Of a DNA stretch of 64,000 nucleotides, positions 22,212 through 34,722 are shown one piece after another (position 1 is the first letter of the stretch; each line of letters opens with the position of its first letter). The stretch spans positions 11,911,501 to 11,975,500 of the forward strand of contig JAUCBN010000026.1 in assembly GCA_035048815.1 (NCBI GenBank), in the 5' to 3' direction. A program made the position numbers and the translations under genes. The stretch is from Abelmoschus esculentus. Lineage: Eukaryota; Streptophyta; Magnoliopsida; Malvales; Malvaceae. The notes under the pieces were generated by a model. It saw only the letters and a list, made by a program, of their open reading frames with translations, was not told the DNA's origin and did not search any database.

Positions 22212-23395
22212 TGTGATAACTCCACAAAAAGGCTATATTTAGAGGAGTTTTTTTACTTAAGTTATTTATTGTCTTTAAGCATATATAGGATCATATAGAT
22301 GCATTTAAGATCATAACATTGTATTTGGTGTGTGATTATATTTTGGAATTTATAGTGCAGAAATAGATGCTATTTTACGGGGAAGGTTGTGTTTTTGGTT
22401 GATGTTGTGCAGGTAAAGCAAAGTTGGGAGCAAAGGAAATTTGTCATGACACTTGCAGAATGATAGCAACAGAGAAATGTCATGGAAAATATGGAGACCT
22501 CCTGTACTGCACAAAAAGACAAGAATATATTTTGTAAAAGAGTGTCAGCTGATGTCATACAGGCTGGCTGTAACCACCTTGGGGGGACCACTGTCACCAT
22601 GTCAGAAATGTCATCACGTGAATAGGGGTGAAATAGGGAATTTCCCTAAACCCTAGGGTTTTCACCCCCTATTTTATAAGGAGTGGTGACCTAAAGAAAG
22701 GAGCAACCTTTGTAACCTTTTGGGAGCTGATTTTGAGGCACAAGGAGAGAAAAAAGCGATGAAGAAAGCTTCCACCTTTTTTCCTCAACCACCATCCGAA
22801 GGGTCTCTCCATTGATAAAGCTCGAAGGGAGTGGCGTGTTAGGCACCCTATAGGGGCTAGCACGCTAAGGCGTCCCATGGTGGTCAAAGAAGCCGACGGT
22901 AGTGCACATCGAGGGTGTCTTCTAACCTTTCCCTTTTCTTTATTTTGTATACTTGAGAGGTTTTATATGGATATTTTTGGATGATATTTGTGGAAGATGT
23001 TTATATTTAAACTTTCACACCACCATGTGTTTGCTTTATTTTGATAGATATTTTGTGGATGATTAACTTTATATTTTTATGAATATTCTAGCATATTACG
23101 TGTTTCTTTATTTACTTTACTCATTGTATTTAACCATTTAAGCATTATAAGTGGCATAAGAGTGTCCCGTGTTTAGGTGAACGCTAGGTGTTCGAGAGAA
23201 ACCTAGCCATAGATCTTTAGTTTTCGAGAGGAACTAAGTGAGGATCTACGTGAGCAATGAGTTCTAGACTGCAAATAGAGCCTAATCTGACCTTAGGTGC
23301 TCGAGAGAGACTTAAGTGAGGGTTTCAACGACAGAAAGGAGTGTGCTTTTTTGATAGGTTAGATGGCACTACTGAGACCTAAAAAAGATGTCGTG
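22212..23395 (+). repeat. AthA 3' LTR, first part
   Basis: TGTGATAACTCC start; runs in parallel with 1256-2535. It ends at TCGTG (23391-23395), the target duplication of AthB, and resumes at 34723. An exact TGTCATGACA lies at 22442. Confidence 0.85.
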
Positions 23396-25242
23396 TGGTG
23401 TGTTTCTGTGTATTGCTATAATTGATATCTATGAACACACGTATATGTGCAAGTATACATAGACATGCAACTAATAATAGGGTGAGTGAGTATCGTTCCC
23501 ACGAGGATCTAGAGTAAAGTGTGCAGTTAAATTTGCTAAGGTAAAAAGGGTTGTCACTAAAAAGAAAACGAAAGATAAAGATAAAAAACAAGAAAATGGA
23601 TATGTACGATGAAGGTGTAAGATGGAAATGCGATGGCAATTCTAGAGTGCAAGCAACTGGAATTCGCCAATGCAAAATAGAATGGATGATGGTGGCAAGG
23701 TGGTTGTATGAAGGTGGTGTGTGAGTGAATAGTAGAGTGATCGCAAGATAGCAAGCAAAGTAAAGAAAGTAAGTTGTAAATGCGAGGACAAAAATAGGAT
23801 ACAAGAACACGTTAAACAATATATTGTACTTCTCCTCTATTGATGAACTCTCTAGGGAATGACTGATGGTGGCTTCTATGGCTCCCTACCCCTTACCCCT
23901 ACTTAATATATAGCTACTATAGTGTATACTTACTCGAAAGAGGTTTCTAAGGTATTCTCGCTCTCTCGAGTCATAGGAACCTTACAAACTAAAATGCCAT
24001 GGTATTTTCGCTTGTCACGTGAATGAAACCTTAACCTATCGATAAAGTACCCTCCTTGTAGTCGTTGAAGCCTTCACCTACGACTTTCTCGAGTGCTCTA
24101 AGATCCAACTAGGCCCTATTTGTAGTCTAGAACCCATTACTCATGTAGATCCTCCCTTAGCTCCTCTCGGATGATCTAAGGATCTATAGTTACGCCTCTC
24201 TCGAGTGCTCTAACTTGTATCTAAACCATGAACACTCTCGTGCCTCTTACAAAGCTTGAATAATTACCAACAATGAGTAAAACAAATATACAAACACTTA
24301 GCATGCAATATATTAAATAGAAACAAAAGTTAATCATCCATAAAAGCTACCACCGAAACAAGGTTACATGGTGGAGCTAAATATTAAGAGTAATCAACCA
24401 CATTAAAATTAAACATCTAACATTAATCCTCATGAAAATATAACAAAATAAAGCAAGAAAGGAGGACTAGAAGACACCCTCAGTGTGCACCGTCGTCGGC
24501 TCTTCAACCACCATGGTCGCCTTGGTGTGCTAGCCCCACTCGGGTGCTTAGCACACCACTCCCTTCGAGTGCTATCAATGGAGGTCCCTTTGTCCGGAAG
24601 TTGGAGGAGAAAGGTAGGAGCTTTTCACCGCAAAGACCGTCGTAAAAGGTGCCTCTTTTCTGTGTTTTTCTCTCCCTAAAAAGCCTCCTTCTTGTGTAGG
24701 TCACCATGTCTTTTAAAGAGGGTGAAAAACCTTAAAAGATATACAAAAATCCCTTTCTGCCCTCATTTTTTTCTTGACATTCCTGCAGGATTGGTAGAGG
24801 TGACAGTGGTCCCCTACTGACATGAAATGCATATAGGCCATATTCTCTGTGGTCCCCTATTGAGGTGGCTATAGCCAGTTGTAATGGTCCCGATCGGTTG
24901 TGGTAGCACCAACTGGCACTCTTATCAAAATATCTCTTTGTCGTTTAGCTCAGTCCAGGAGTTCTCTAGCTTTGCCATGGCATTTTCCTTTTGCCATCCT
25001 TCTAAGAATGTCATGAAAAATTGTCTCAACTTCCGTTTTGCTTTACCTGCACAACACCACTAAAAAGAACTACCTTTCCCATTAAATAACAACTATTACC
25101 ACCTCAAAATTCCAAGGCATATCTAAATGACTATATGCAATTTCATGAACCTAAATGCAACTAAATGAGTCTATATGAGCCTAAGGACACTCAATAACTT
25201 AGGTAAAAAGGCTTAAAATGTAGCCTTTTTACGGAGTTATCA
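23396..25242 (-). repeat. AthB 3' LTR
   Basis: 1847 bp on the minus strand, TGATAACTCC (25242) to CACACCA (23396). It is preceded on that strand by the purine tract AAGTTTGGGAGTA. An exact TGCCATGGCA lies at 24973. Open frames within are LTR sequence shared with other copies. Confidence 0.88.
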
Positions 25243-26254
25243 TACTCCCAAACTTAAGCTATTGCTTTTCCCCAAGCAATGGATAGTAGCTAGCAGAGAA
25301 AGAATGTCATGACATTATCGAAATCTAGGTAAGTAATAGATCAGAGTTTCAGTCCTCAGAAAATGTTATGGCATAAACATATAAGACTCGAAGAAATTGT
25401 AAGAACTTTTCCCTAGGACCAGGTTGGATGCGGGTGCTTGTGTGAGTGAGTGTATCCTTTCCATGCTTAGTTAACTTAGAAAAAATCTAAGGAATGTTCA
25501 CTATTCTAGCAGAACAGGTCTATTCATTAAAGCACGTTTTTAATACTCCCCATGTATATATATATATATATTCTTTTTTTGTATACAGTAGTAAATGTCA
25601 ACAAACTGCTACGAGAGGAGCCAGCCTGTCACACTACCTTCTACTCATGCCATAGCTGCCATTTATTTAAACGCAGTATCCAGGCAATGCCATGGCAAGT
25701 TAAAAGTGTAGCGTCACCCTGTGCCTCTTTCAGTAACTCATATGTACATGGAATTGCCATGGTATAGCGGAGTATCCCTCTACAGATATATCTGGACATT
25801 TATTTTTAACTTTTAATACTAAACTATTGGGGGTTCTCTATTAACAAAACAATTCACTAAAGCATGCTAAGCTATTCAAGTTTACATTCTATAAAAATTT
25901 TCTAATTTCCCTAAGCATAGAGAACATACACTCGTGTAACGATAAAATAATCACAAACAACCAAATCCTAAGGCAAGTTCCATTCAAATCCCAAGTCATG
26001 CATATTCAATTTCATTTCTGGCTACATAAGGTATATCATCATTGGGCATCACTAACTATAACACTAAAAACTTAACCTAAACTTCTACAGATGTCATGGC
26101 ATATTTCTACAACTACTGCTATCATGCACATGAAGTAGAGTAAAGAATGATACCTCCCCCAAACTTGAGGAAAGCATTGTCCTCAATGAAACTAAAAAAA
26201 TAAACTATATTAAATGAAATGAAATGAAATGAAATGCAATGATATGTACCTTGG
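25243..26254 (-). mobile_element. AthB 3' UTR and polypurine tract
   Basis: No gene. The minus strand matches the Ath0 and AthA 3' regions, with a GAAAT repeat near 26213-26240 and an (AT)n tract at 25553-25571. Exact palindromes TGYCATGRCA start at 25305, 25688 and 26092. The tract AGTTTGGGAGTA (25243-25254) primes plus-strand synthesis. Confidence 0.7.
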
Positions 26255-27810
26255 CTACTTGGGCAGTATCGTGGCAATTCGGCGTGATGTTCGATGCTTC
26301 GACGGGGGTGGTCTGGTATCAGGGTATGTTTCAGCATTGGCTCCCCGTGATTTTGACCTGCCAGTAGCTGAAGGTGGGGTGGGTTGTTTTCCCACTGACA
26401 TTTTGAGTTTGCGCTTGGATTTCTTCCTCGAAGTAGAGGGCATAGTTGAATCTACTTGTAGGGCTGTTGGTTGGTGTTCTTCTTGTTGCATGGACGGTGT
26501 GGGCGGGTCTTCAAAAAGTGAAGAAATGAAATTAGCTCCATGGTCTTTTTCAGCAGTGGGGTCCGATTGATCTTGAGTCTGGGCTTGCTCCTCTAAAAAT
26601 GCTACGACATTTTCGGGAGTTTGTTCTTGAGCAGGTGACTGTACTTCCTGGGCTTGCTCCTCGGTCTCTGGTTCTGTTGGTCGTGCCTCTTCAGACGGCT
26701 CAGGTGGTGATGGTACCTGATTTAGATCAAGTGCAGCTCGTCTGGTCGAAGTTGAAGCAGCTGTAAATACCGTGGCATTTTCTATTGCAGTGGAAAATAT
26801 TGAGTCCGGGAAAGTAGGAAATTCTTAATCGAGCGGAGGAAGTAGTTCTACCAGGTAGGCTTTGATGAGTTCGTCTCTTTCCTTTGTGTAGAGGAAGAAT
26901 TCTTTGAGATCTTTGGACAAGTCATCTACTTTTGACTTGGCATTCTTGGATAGCTCTAGTGCCTCATCTTTGTAGAATGGGGCCCTTCCTTTAGCAGCAG
27001 CAGCATACGAAGATTCCGGCTTCTTGTCTATGTTTCCCATTAAAGCTATCACCTTCTCAGCAGATAACCTTTTCATTTCTTCTAAAATTTCATCGTATTG
27101 ATCTTTCGGAATATCTTTTTTCTGGCACAAAGCCGTGATTAAATTTGGGAATAGAATAGTGCTCTTGGGTCTCTTCCAACAAGCGTGCGTCTCTTGCACA
27201 ATAATCCTCTCTACATCTATGGGGCAGCCATAGAGAATGGAATGTAACAGCATAAGGTGGGCAAACTCACAGTGGTGTGATGCGAGGTAGGCATCAACTT
27301 GTATCTAACAAAGTGGCTCTACAACCGAGCGTTGGGAAGTAAAGACTCTCGGTTCACCGTGTGCCTTGCCGCTTATTGACCATTCCATTTGGTCTCGGGT
27401 AAACAAAAATCCTCCTTCACTCCTTGATAAGTTTCATAATCAACCTCTTCTTCCTTTTTAGCGTGGTAGTCCACTCCTTGGAGCATCATGAAGAATCGGT
27501 TGATAGCGGTGTTGGTGAAGTGAATGTTTTTGCCCTGGACATAAATAGATTTTTGGTCTGGGCTATGGATGTTGGCATAGAATTCACGCACTAAGGTGGC
27601 ATTGACGGAGCCTGGATGGGCGACAAACTTCTCTCAATGGTTTTGCACCACTACATCTTTCACCTCTAGTCCCATCTCATCGGAGAGATTAAAGCCTAGT
27701 TTGAACAGAATTTTTCGATTCTTGAAGCTCTTGAATCTTTCTCCAGCCGCTTGGTCTACAAAAACGGAATGAGGAGGTGGTGTGAATTCTAAGGGTCTCG
27801 TACGTACCAT
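26255..27810 (-). pseudogene. Athila third ORF (plant transposon protein / env-like position)
   Basis: ATG at 27810 (MVRTRPLEF...), ending with a stop at 26255, about 515 codons. It carries the 'VREFYANIHSPDQ...VQGKNIHFTNTAINRFF' signature of the putative plant transposon protein family found downstream of pol in Athila elements. It continues with CPIDVERIIVQETHACWKR and FPNLITALCQ, a coiled, Lys/Glu-rich segment (KSKVDDLSKDLKEFF) and a Pro/Glu/Thr-rich tail ending in a basic stretch (SRKKSKRKLKMS). Disruptions: TGA at about 27633, TAA at 27373, a further TAG near 27307, a frameshift near 27260 and TAA at 26825. No signal peptide or clear membrane span is seen, so an envelope role is not supported. 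The role of the family is unknown. Confidence 0.75.
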
Positions 27811-27919
27811 CTTTGAGTAAAAAGAAAGAAGACAAAGTGAAAAAGCTTGAAACTTTCTTTAATGGATGAGGGTAAGGTTTCGGCTATAGAGAATTATTGG
27901 TGAAGAAGAAGATAAAGTG

Positions 27920-29304
27920 TGATGAGTGCCTAAAAGGCAGTTATTTACTACTCTTCCCATGGTACTTTATGCATCTATTATACACCAACTTGAACCAAAA
28001 TATAGACTCTTTGCTCAAATATTGGATATTCCATTATCATCACTTACAAAGTCAATATTTATAGAGAATGTAGATATTTTTACATATTCTGTACATGCAG
28101 GAATATCCAGAGTAGAAGTGGCAGAGAAGCAGTGTTGCGGCCAAGGCAGTAGCAAGGCCACGGCAGAATCCTGTGTGGCAGCACCAACAATGGAGGCGCG
28201 ATGAAAGATAAAAATATAAAGAATATTCTGGAAGATGTATCGCACCAATTGGACCAGGCTAGCGCGCTAAAAGCCCAATTCAAAGACCAAGCGGGAAAAC
28301 CCTTCTAGAAGGCGGCAAACTTGGAAATATCAGATTCCTTAAAGAAGACTTGTTCCCTAATCCAAGTTAAAGTCTATTTAGGAAAGGTTTTCCCTAGGTT
28401 AAGACTATAAATACCCTAGTCGACCACATTGTCTAGGAGAGCCGATTTAGAGAGAGCCATTTTTAGAGAAACCCTTCCTCCCTAAGAATTGTACTTAACG
28501 ATAATATGTTCTAAACTTCTTAGGGATAGGTGAAGGTTGTCGATATTAGTGAGAGGAGATCGATTCTTGTATCTTTATTCTTATGCAATAATAAAATCAA
28601 AGTTTGCTTATCATATTGTCATTCTTTGTTCTTGTATCCAAGCCCGAGAGGGAAGTTTGCAAGTAATCTATTTATCTAGCATCGAAAGGTGTAGATTCAC
28701 GAAAAGGATAAGTGTGGTGTTGTAGACACTAACTCAGCCTATACTCTTTTGGAAGCGCCGGGAGATAGGTTAAGAGTTTCAGCAGCTAAAAGAAGTGTTG
28801 GATTGGTTGGTGGTTATCGTTGATTTACGCCGAGAGGTATCGTCAAGGACTGGTCATCAACAGCACTTTGACTCAGAGATGAGAGGAGTCATTTACGGAT
28901 AGTTTGCTGAACTTTAACATCTCTGCCCAAGAGCAAGAGATTGTCGCGGCAGAGGAACACCAATGTTGCCGAGGCGGTATCTGCAGTACTATCGAAGTAT
29001 TGTTGAGTGATTGCACTGGACAAGAAGAAGATCAATTGAATCCACTAATTGACGCAACTGGATTCTACCCATTTTCTCTATATCATCTTCAACCTTTTTA
29101 TTTTTTGTTTTGTTATTTAATTATTTAGTTAGATAAAACAAATCAACTTATTTGTGTTTTTACTTTCTTTTCAGGAGCAAGGGAATAAGAGGAAACATAT
29201 TAAGTATACCAATCCCTGTGGAGATGATACACAATATACTTATCATTTTATTACTTGACGACGTGTACACTTGCACTCAAATTACGCTTATACCACATGC
29301 AGCA
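27920..29304 (+). repeat. Solo LTR (AthC-like family D) inserted in AthB
   Basis: TGATGAGTGCC...CATGCAGCA, 1385 bp, with a perfect 5-bp duplication AAGTG (27915-27919 and 29305-29309) and no internal region. It is a solo LTR left by LTR-LTR recombination. It shares the TGATGAGTG start and the ACGTGTACACTTGCACTCAAAT terminal block with AthC. A TATAAATA lies at 28406-28413. The deepest level of the nest. Confidence 0.88.
28406..28413 (+). promoter_or_regulatory. TATA box of the solo LTR
   Basis: TATAAATACCC about 490 bases into the LTR, followed by a C/T-rich stretch, is the likely U3 promoter. If active it would transcribe rightward, antisense to AthB integrase direction. Confidence 0.45.
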
Positions 29305-29685
29305 AAGTGTAAAGGGAAAGAGAAAAATAATAAAGGTGAAACCTTTATTATCTTAGTGGGGTTGTGGGCTAGAGATGTGTGGAGGGAGTTAATTGGTGGG
29401 GGAATAAAGGTGTCAAATTTTTTTAATAGGAGAGAGAGGGGGTAAATTTGAATTTCAAAATAAAAACTCTTCCTTTGTCTTTTTGCCGCCCATAGCTTCA
29501 AGTAAGGTTTCCTACTTTTCTCTTTCTTTTTCTTTCAGCCGTCCGCCTTCAAGGGTGTAAAATAACCTTAAAAAGATTAAAAGTAAGGATTAAAAGGTTT
29601 AACAAATTAAAGCAAATAAAACAAATTTAATGACTATTTATTTATGAACAAGAGTAAACTGAAAATGCCATGACGTTTCAGCATG
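29305..29685 (-). mobile_element. AthB spacer between integrase and third ORF
   Basis: Non-coding, with a G-rich stretch on the plus strand (29390-29440) and a polypyrimidine run at 29505-29535. Elements of this type may express the downstream ORF from a spliced or separate transcript, but no splice site can be assigned here. Confidence 0.4.
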
Positions 29686-31121
29686 TCATGCATCTATAAG
29701 ATATGCGGTAGGTTTATCCCGCATCACGTGGGCTCTAGTGTAGATCTTCAGACGCTGTCCATTAACTTTGAAAATTGTCCCATTTTTTGTATTCTTGATG
29801 TCTACAGCTCCATGGGGATATACATGGTGAATCATAAATAGCCCGGACCACCACGATTTCAACTTCCCAGGGAAGAGCTTTAGCCTTGAGTTGAACAGGA
29901 GCACTTGTTGTCCCGCATGAAAATGTCGTGGCAAAATTGCTTGATCATGCCATCACTTGGTTCACTCCTTGTAGAGTTTAGCATTCTCATAAGCTTAGAT
30001 CCTGAATTCCTTCATCTCATCCAACTCTAGAAGTCTTCTCTCACCAGCTAAATCGGCGTCCAAATTGAGTTTCTTGATTGCCTAATAAGCCCTATGCTCT
30101 AGTTCGACCGGAAGGTGACAAGCTTTGCCATAGACTAACTTAAATGGAGTCATCCCTAGTGGGGTTTTGAAAGTTGTTCGGTACGCCCACAACGATTCAT
30201 CAAACTTTAGTGACCAATCCTTCCTTCTCAGATTCACCACTTTTTCCAAAATTTGCTTGATTTCACGGTTGAAAACCTCAGCTTGCCCATTGGTTTGGGA
30301 TAATATGCCGTGACAATTTTATGTCGCACCTCGTATCTTTGTAATGCCTTGGCAATTAACTTGTTGTCAAAATGGGTGCCTTCATCACTGATGATAGCCC
30401 TTGGCACACCGAATCTTGTGAAAATGTGCTTATGTAGAAATTTAAGCACTGTCTTTGCATCGTTCCTTGGTGTTGCGATGGCTTCAACCCATTTAGACAC
30501 GTAGTCTACTGCCAAAAGAATGTATAGATCTCCAAATGAGGATGAGAATAGTCCCATAAAGTCTATGCCCCATACGTCAAATAACTCGACCTCCAATATG
30601 TTTTATCGTGACATTTCATGCTGTCTGGAGATGTTCCCAATTTTCTAACATCGATCGTAGGCTTGGTAAAATACCTAGGCATCTTTGAATAATGTAGGCT
30701 AATAAAATCCTGATTGGAGGACTTTTTTAGCTGTCCTCATCCCTTCAAAGTGACCTCCACATGGGCCTGTGTGACAGTGATGCAGAATATTACGTTGCTC
30801 TTCTTCAGGCACATATCTTCAGATAATTTGATCGGCACAACACTTGAACAGGTACGGTTCATACCAGAAATATGACTGCGTGTCGTGTCTAAATTTCTTC
30901 CTTCCCTGGCTAGTCATTTCAAAAGGCAAAACACCACTAACAAGAAAATTAGCAAGGTCAACATACCACAGAATTGTCGTGGCATAAAGAATTTTCTCAT
31001 CAGGAAATTCATCATGTATATCAATCTTGTCATGACATTTCAGGTTAACTTCTAGCCTAGAAAGATGACTAGCAACTTGGTTCTCGGTTCCCTTCTTATC
31101 TACCACTTCTAAATCAAATTC
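29686..31121 (-). pseudogene. Athila-type integrase (AthB)
   Basis: From about 31000 down to the stop at 29686 the minus strand reads the HHCC region (HCHTGPCGGHFEG..., about 30780-30730). The DDE core has Asp in WGIDFMG (about 30575) and Asp in IISDEGTHFD (about 30390). After a frameshift it reads TNGQAEVFNREIKQILEK, which holds the Glu. The C-terminal part has ARHF..GQQVLLFNSRLKLFPGKL and ends IYTRAHVMRDKPTAYL. There are many stops. Integrase would insert the DNA copy, making the 5-bp duplications seen around the elements here. Confidence 0.85.
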
Positions 31122-31648
31122 TTACAACAGCAGTATCCATCTAATGAGCCTAGGTTTGGCATCCTTTTTAGTCACTAAGTACTTAATTGCTGAGTGATCG
31201 GTGTAAACAATGACCTTAGTGCCTATCAAGTACGACCTAAACTTGTCAAACGCAAATACCACGGCAAGTAGCTCTTTCTCGATGGTAGTATAGTTAAGTT
31301 GTGCATCATTTAAAGTACGACTAGCATAATAAACAACATGAAAAATTTTACCTCGACGCTGCCCCAAGACTACTCCAACGGTGTAGTCACTCGCGTCGCA
31401 CATCAGCTTGAACGGTAATGTCAAATCTGGGGGAACAACGATTGGTGAAGTGATCAGGCTTTGCTTCAGATCTTTGAAGGCGCCATGACATTTTTGATCA
31501 AACATAAAAGGCTGGTTCTGCTGCAACAACATACCAAGGGCTTGGAGATCTTGGAGAAATCCTTGATGAATCTCCGATAAAATCCCGCGTGTCCAAGGAA
31601 ACTTCTTATGCCCTTGATATTTGTTGGTGGTGATAGCTTATCGATCAC
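31122..31648 (-). pseudogene. Athila-type RNase H (AthB)
   Basis: It starts in the RT connection (SPPTNIKGIRSFLGHAGFYRRF, 31648 downward). After a frameshift near 31530 it gives FKLMCDASDYTVGVVLGQ, TIEKELLAVVFAFDKFRSYL and VYTDHSAIKYL, ending near 31122. The Asp, Glu and Asp catalytic residues are all present. The tail 'VDKKGTENQVASHLSRLE' follows at 31106-31050 after a stop. Confidence 0.85.
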
Positions 31649-32428
31649 CTAGATCTTAGCTTTGTCTACCTCAATTCCTTTGTGTGAGATCTTATGGCCC
31701 AACAAAATGCCTCCCGTCACCATGAAGTGACATTTCTCCCAATTCAGCATAAGGTCAGCCTCTTCACATCGCTTCAAGGCCTTTGCTAAATTGTCAAGAC
31801 ATTTCTGGAAACTGTCTCTAGAAACAGAAAAGTCATCCATAAAAATTTCAAGAGAGTCTTCAACCATATCGGAGAAGATAGCTTGCATGCAGCGCTGGAA
31901 AGTTACCGGGGCATAACACAATCCAAAGGGCATCCTTCAAAAAGCGTAAGTGCCATAAGGACAAGTGAAAGTGGTCTTCTCTTGATCCTCCGGTGTGATA
32001 GCTATTTGATTATAACTGGAATATCCATCCAAGAAACAATAGTAAGCTTTGCCCGCCAAGCGATCTAACATTTGGTCGATGAAGGGTAGAGGAAAGTGGT
32101 CCTTCTTTGTAGCCTTGTTAAGCTTACGATAGTTCATACAAATCCTCCATCCGGTCACTACTCTTGTCGGTAATAGCCCATTGTCCTCATTGCTCGCCAC
32201 GGTCGTGCCTCCTTTCTTTAGCATACACTAAAACAGGCTTACCCATAAATTGTCTGATATTGGGTAAATAACTTCAATATCAAGCCATTTAAGAATCTTC
32301 TTCATAATAACTTGCTTCATGATGGGGTTGAGTCTACGCTGCGGCTCTACAGATTTGCCATGACATTCTTCCAAAAGTATCTTATGCATATAGATGGTAG
32401 GACTAATCCCCTTTAAGTCCGCCATGGT
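31649..32428 (-). pseudogene. Athila-type reverse transcriptase (AthB)
   Basis: The minus strand has MADLKGISPTIYMHKILLE (32425), then after a stop WRICMNYRKLNKATKKDHFPL and FIDQMLDRLAGKAYYCFLDG. It continues with MPFGLCYAPVTFQRCM and the catalytic FMDDFSV (about 31848), ending near 31649. Disruptions: stops near 32226 and 31935 and an in-frame stop near 31650. The DD pair is intact. Confidence 0.87.
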
Positions 32429-32449
32429 CCATCCTATCGCTCGTTTATG

Positions 32450-33460
32450 CTATGACAAAACAGCGAGTAGACTTCTCTCTTGGTCAACATTTAAGTTCGC
32501 GAAAATAATAACTGGCAGAGTCTCATTTTCACCCAAATAAGCATATTTCAAATATTGTGGCAAAATTTTCAGCTCCAACTTCGGTGCATCGAGTAATGTT
32601 GTGGCAAAATTTTCAGCTCTCAAGTACATAGGCAAAATTCTCATTTTCACTGGCAGGGTCTCACGAATCAAGGGGTTCGAAACTTGAATTGTTTCTAGCT
32701 ATCAACAGACTAGATTGATATTCCTCCAATGAAGATTCATTAGCTTCTTCCTCTTCTTCATTCGTGAGCTCTTCATACTCATCCAGTTGTACAAAATTGT
32801 TGTGGCAAAAATGATCAACTTTTGTAGATTTCTCATAATCCGCTTCCAAAATGCTCCGACATTCTTCAGAGTCAGCCATGTACTTGAGAGAATTGTTGAT
32901 GTTTATGGTCAATCTTTGATTTGCTACACGCATTGTGAGCTCACCCTTCTCACAATCAATGAGAATGCGAACGGTTGCTAGGAAAGGTCTCCCTAATATG
33001 ATAGGTGTATTAGCATCAGCCTCACAATCAAGTATGAGGAAGTCGGCTGGAAAAACGAACTTGTCCACCCTCACTATGACATCTTCGATCTTCCCCTCAT
33101 GTCTCACATGGGAACGATCGGCTAGCTGCAAGATGATGAATGTAGGTTTCGCATCTCCCATGCCAAGCTTCACGAAAATTGACTTGGGCATCAGATTAAC
33201 ACTCGATCCAAGATCACAAAGTGTTTTCCCAAAAATCTTTCTCCAATGGCACAAGGAATAATGAAGCTGCCCGAATCCTTCTTCTTTGATGGTAGCTTAC
33301 TCAAGGAAGAGAAATATTCTTTTGTTGTGGCAATTGTCTCGAACTTCTCCACTTTACGCTTCTTCGTGACTATCTCTTTCAAAAATTTAGCGTAGGTGGA
33401 TATCTGGTCAATTGCCTCCAATAGCAGGACATTTATGTATAGTTGATCTAACTTGTCCAC
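32450..33460 (-). pseudogene. Athila-type protease and PR-RT linker (AthB)
   Basis: 33460 downward gives MDKLDQLYINVLLLEAIDQ..., then after a frameshift LCDLGSSVNLMPKSIF (about 33220) with DLG at the active site. It continues through FLILDCEADANTPIILGRPF and the acidic linker QLDEYEELTNEEEEEANE to LKYAYLGENETLPVII at about 32530. It begins abruptly at 33460, joined directly to mid-LTR sequence, so gag is deleted. Confidence 0.83.
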
Positions 33461-33465
33461 AAACT

Positions 33466-34717
33466 AAAATGCCATGGTATTTTCGCCTTTCACGCAGATA
33501 ACACCTTAGCCTATCGATAAAGTACCCTCCTTTTAGTCGTTGAAGCCTTCACCTACGCCTCTCTCGAGTGCTTTAGGATCCAACTAGGCCCTATTTGCAG
33601 TCTAGAACCCATTGCTCACGTAGATCCTCCCTTAGCTCCTCTTTGATGATCTAAGGATCTATAGTTACGCCTTTCTCGAGTGCTCTAACTTGTATCTCAA
33701 CTATGGACACTCTCGTGCCTCTTATAAAGCTTAAATAATTACCAGCAATGAGCAAAGCAAATATACAAACACTTAGCATGCAATATATTAAATAGAAACA
33801 AAAGTTAATCATCCACAAAAGCTACCACCGAAATAAGATTACATGGTGGAGCTAAATGTTAAGAGTAATCAATCACATTAAACTTAAACATCTAACAATA
33901 ATCCTCATGAAAATATAACAAAATAAAGCAAGTAAGGAGGACTAGAAGATACCCTCGGTGTGCACCGCCACCGGCTCTTCAACCACCATGGTCGCCTTGG
34001 TGTGCTAGCCCCACTCGGGTGCTTAGCACACCACTCCCTTCGAGTGCTATCAATGGAGGTCCCTTTGGTCGGAAGTTGGAGGAGAAAGGTGGGAGATTTC
34101 TGCCGCAAAGACCGCCGCAAAAGGTGTCTCTTTTCTGTTTTGTTCTCTCCCAAAAAAAGCCTCCTTCTTGTGTAGGTCATCATGTCTTTTAAAGAGGGTA
34201 AAAAACCCTAAAAGATGTACAAAAATCTCTTTTTGCCCTCATTTTTGTCCTGACATTCCTATAGGACTGGCAGAGGTGATAGTGGTCCCCTACTAACGTG
34301 AAATGCATATAGGCCATATTCTTTATGGTCCCTATTGAGGTGGTTGTAGCCAGCTGTAATGGTCCCGATTGGTTGTGGTAGCACCAGCTGGCACTCTTAT
34401 CAAAATATCTTTTTGTCATTTAGCTCAGCCCAGGAGTTCTCTAGCTTTGCCATGGCATTTTCCTTTTGCCATCCTTCTGAGAATGCCATGAAAAATTGCC
34501 TCAACTTCCGTTTTGCTTTACCTGCACAACACCACTAAAAAGAACTACCTTTCCCATTAAATAGTATATATTATCACCTCAAAATGCCAAGGCGTATCTA
34601 AACGACTATATGCAATGTCATGAACCTAAATACAACTAAATGAGTCCATATGAGCCTAAGAACACTCAATAACTTAAGTAAAAAGGCCTAAAATATAGCC
34701 CTTTTACGGAGTTATCA
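33466..34717 (-). repeat. AthB 5' LTR, truncated
   Basis: The minus strand starts TGATAACTCC at 34717 and runs about 1250 bp, nearly identical in layout to 25242-23990, to ACCATGGCATTTTAGTTTGT. There it fuses with protease sequence. The remaining about 600 bp of LTR, the primer site and gag are deleted. An exact TGCCATGGCA lies at 34448. Confidence 0.87.
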
Positions 34718-34722
34718 TTGTG

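Larger units (their letters stand above)
23396..34717 (-). mobile_element. Athila-like element AthB, reversed, inside the AthA LTR
   Basis: On the minus strand this runs from an LTR start at 34717 to an LTR end at 23396. The flanks are TCGTG (23391-23395) and TTGTG (34718-34722), a 5-bp duplication with one C/T difference. Removing AthB rejoins the AthA LTR (compare GATTCCGTGGCATTTTAG in the reversed copy at about 46110). Order on the minus strand: truncated 5' LTR, protease, RT, RNase H, integrase, third ORF, 3' UTR, 3' LTR. The end of the 5' LTR, the primer site and gag are deleted, and a solo LTR (27920-29304) lies between integrase and the third ORF. Confidence 0.87.

Noticed and set aside
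23379..23819. 146-codon frame and similar frames at 2715, 34910 and 45645
   Set aside because: All are the same LTR segment in different copies, low-complexity hydrophobic, with differing starts and lengths. No evidence of translation.
26255..27810. Viral envelope gene
   Set aside because: Position is env-like, but no signal peptide, cleavage site or membrane span is visible, so only the neutral family name is used.
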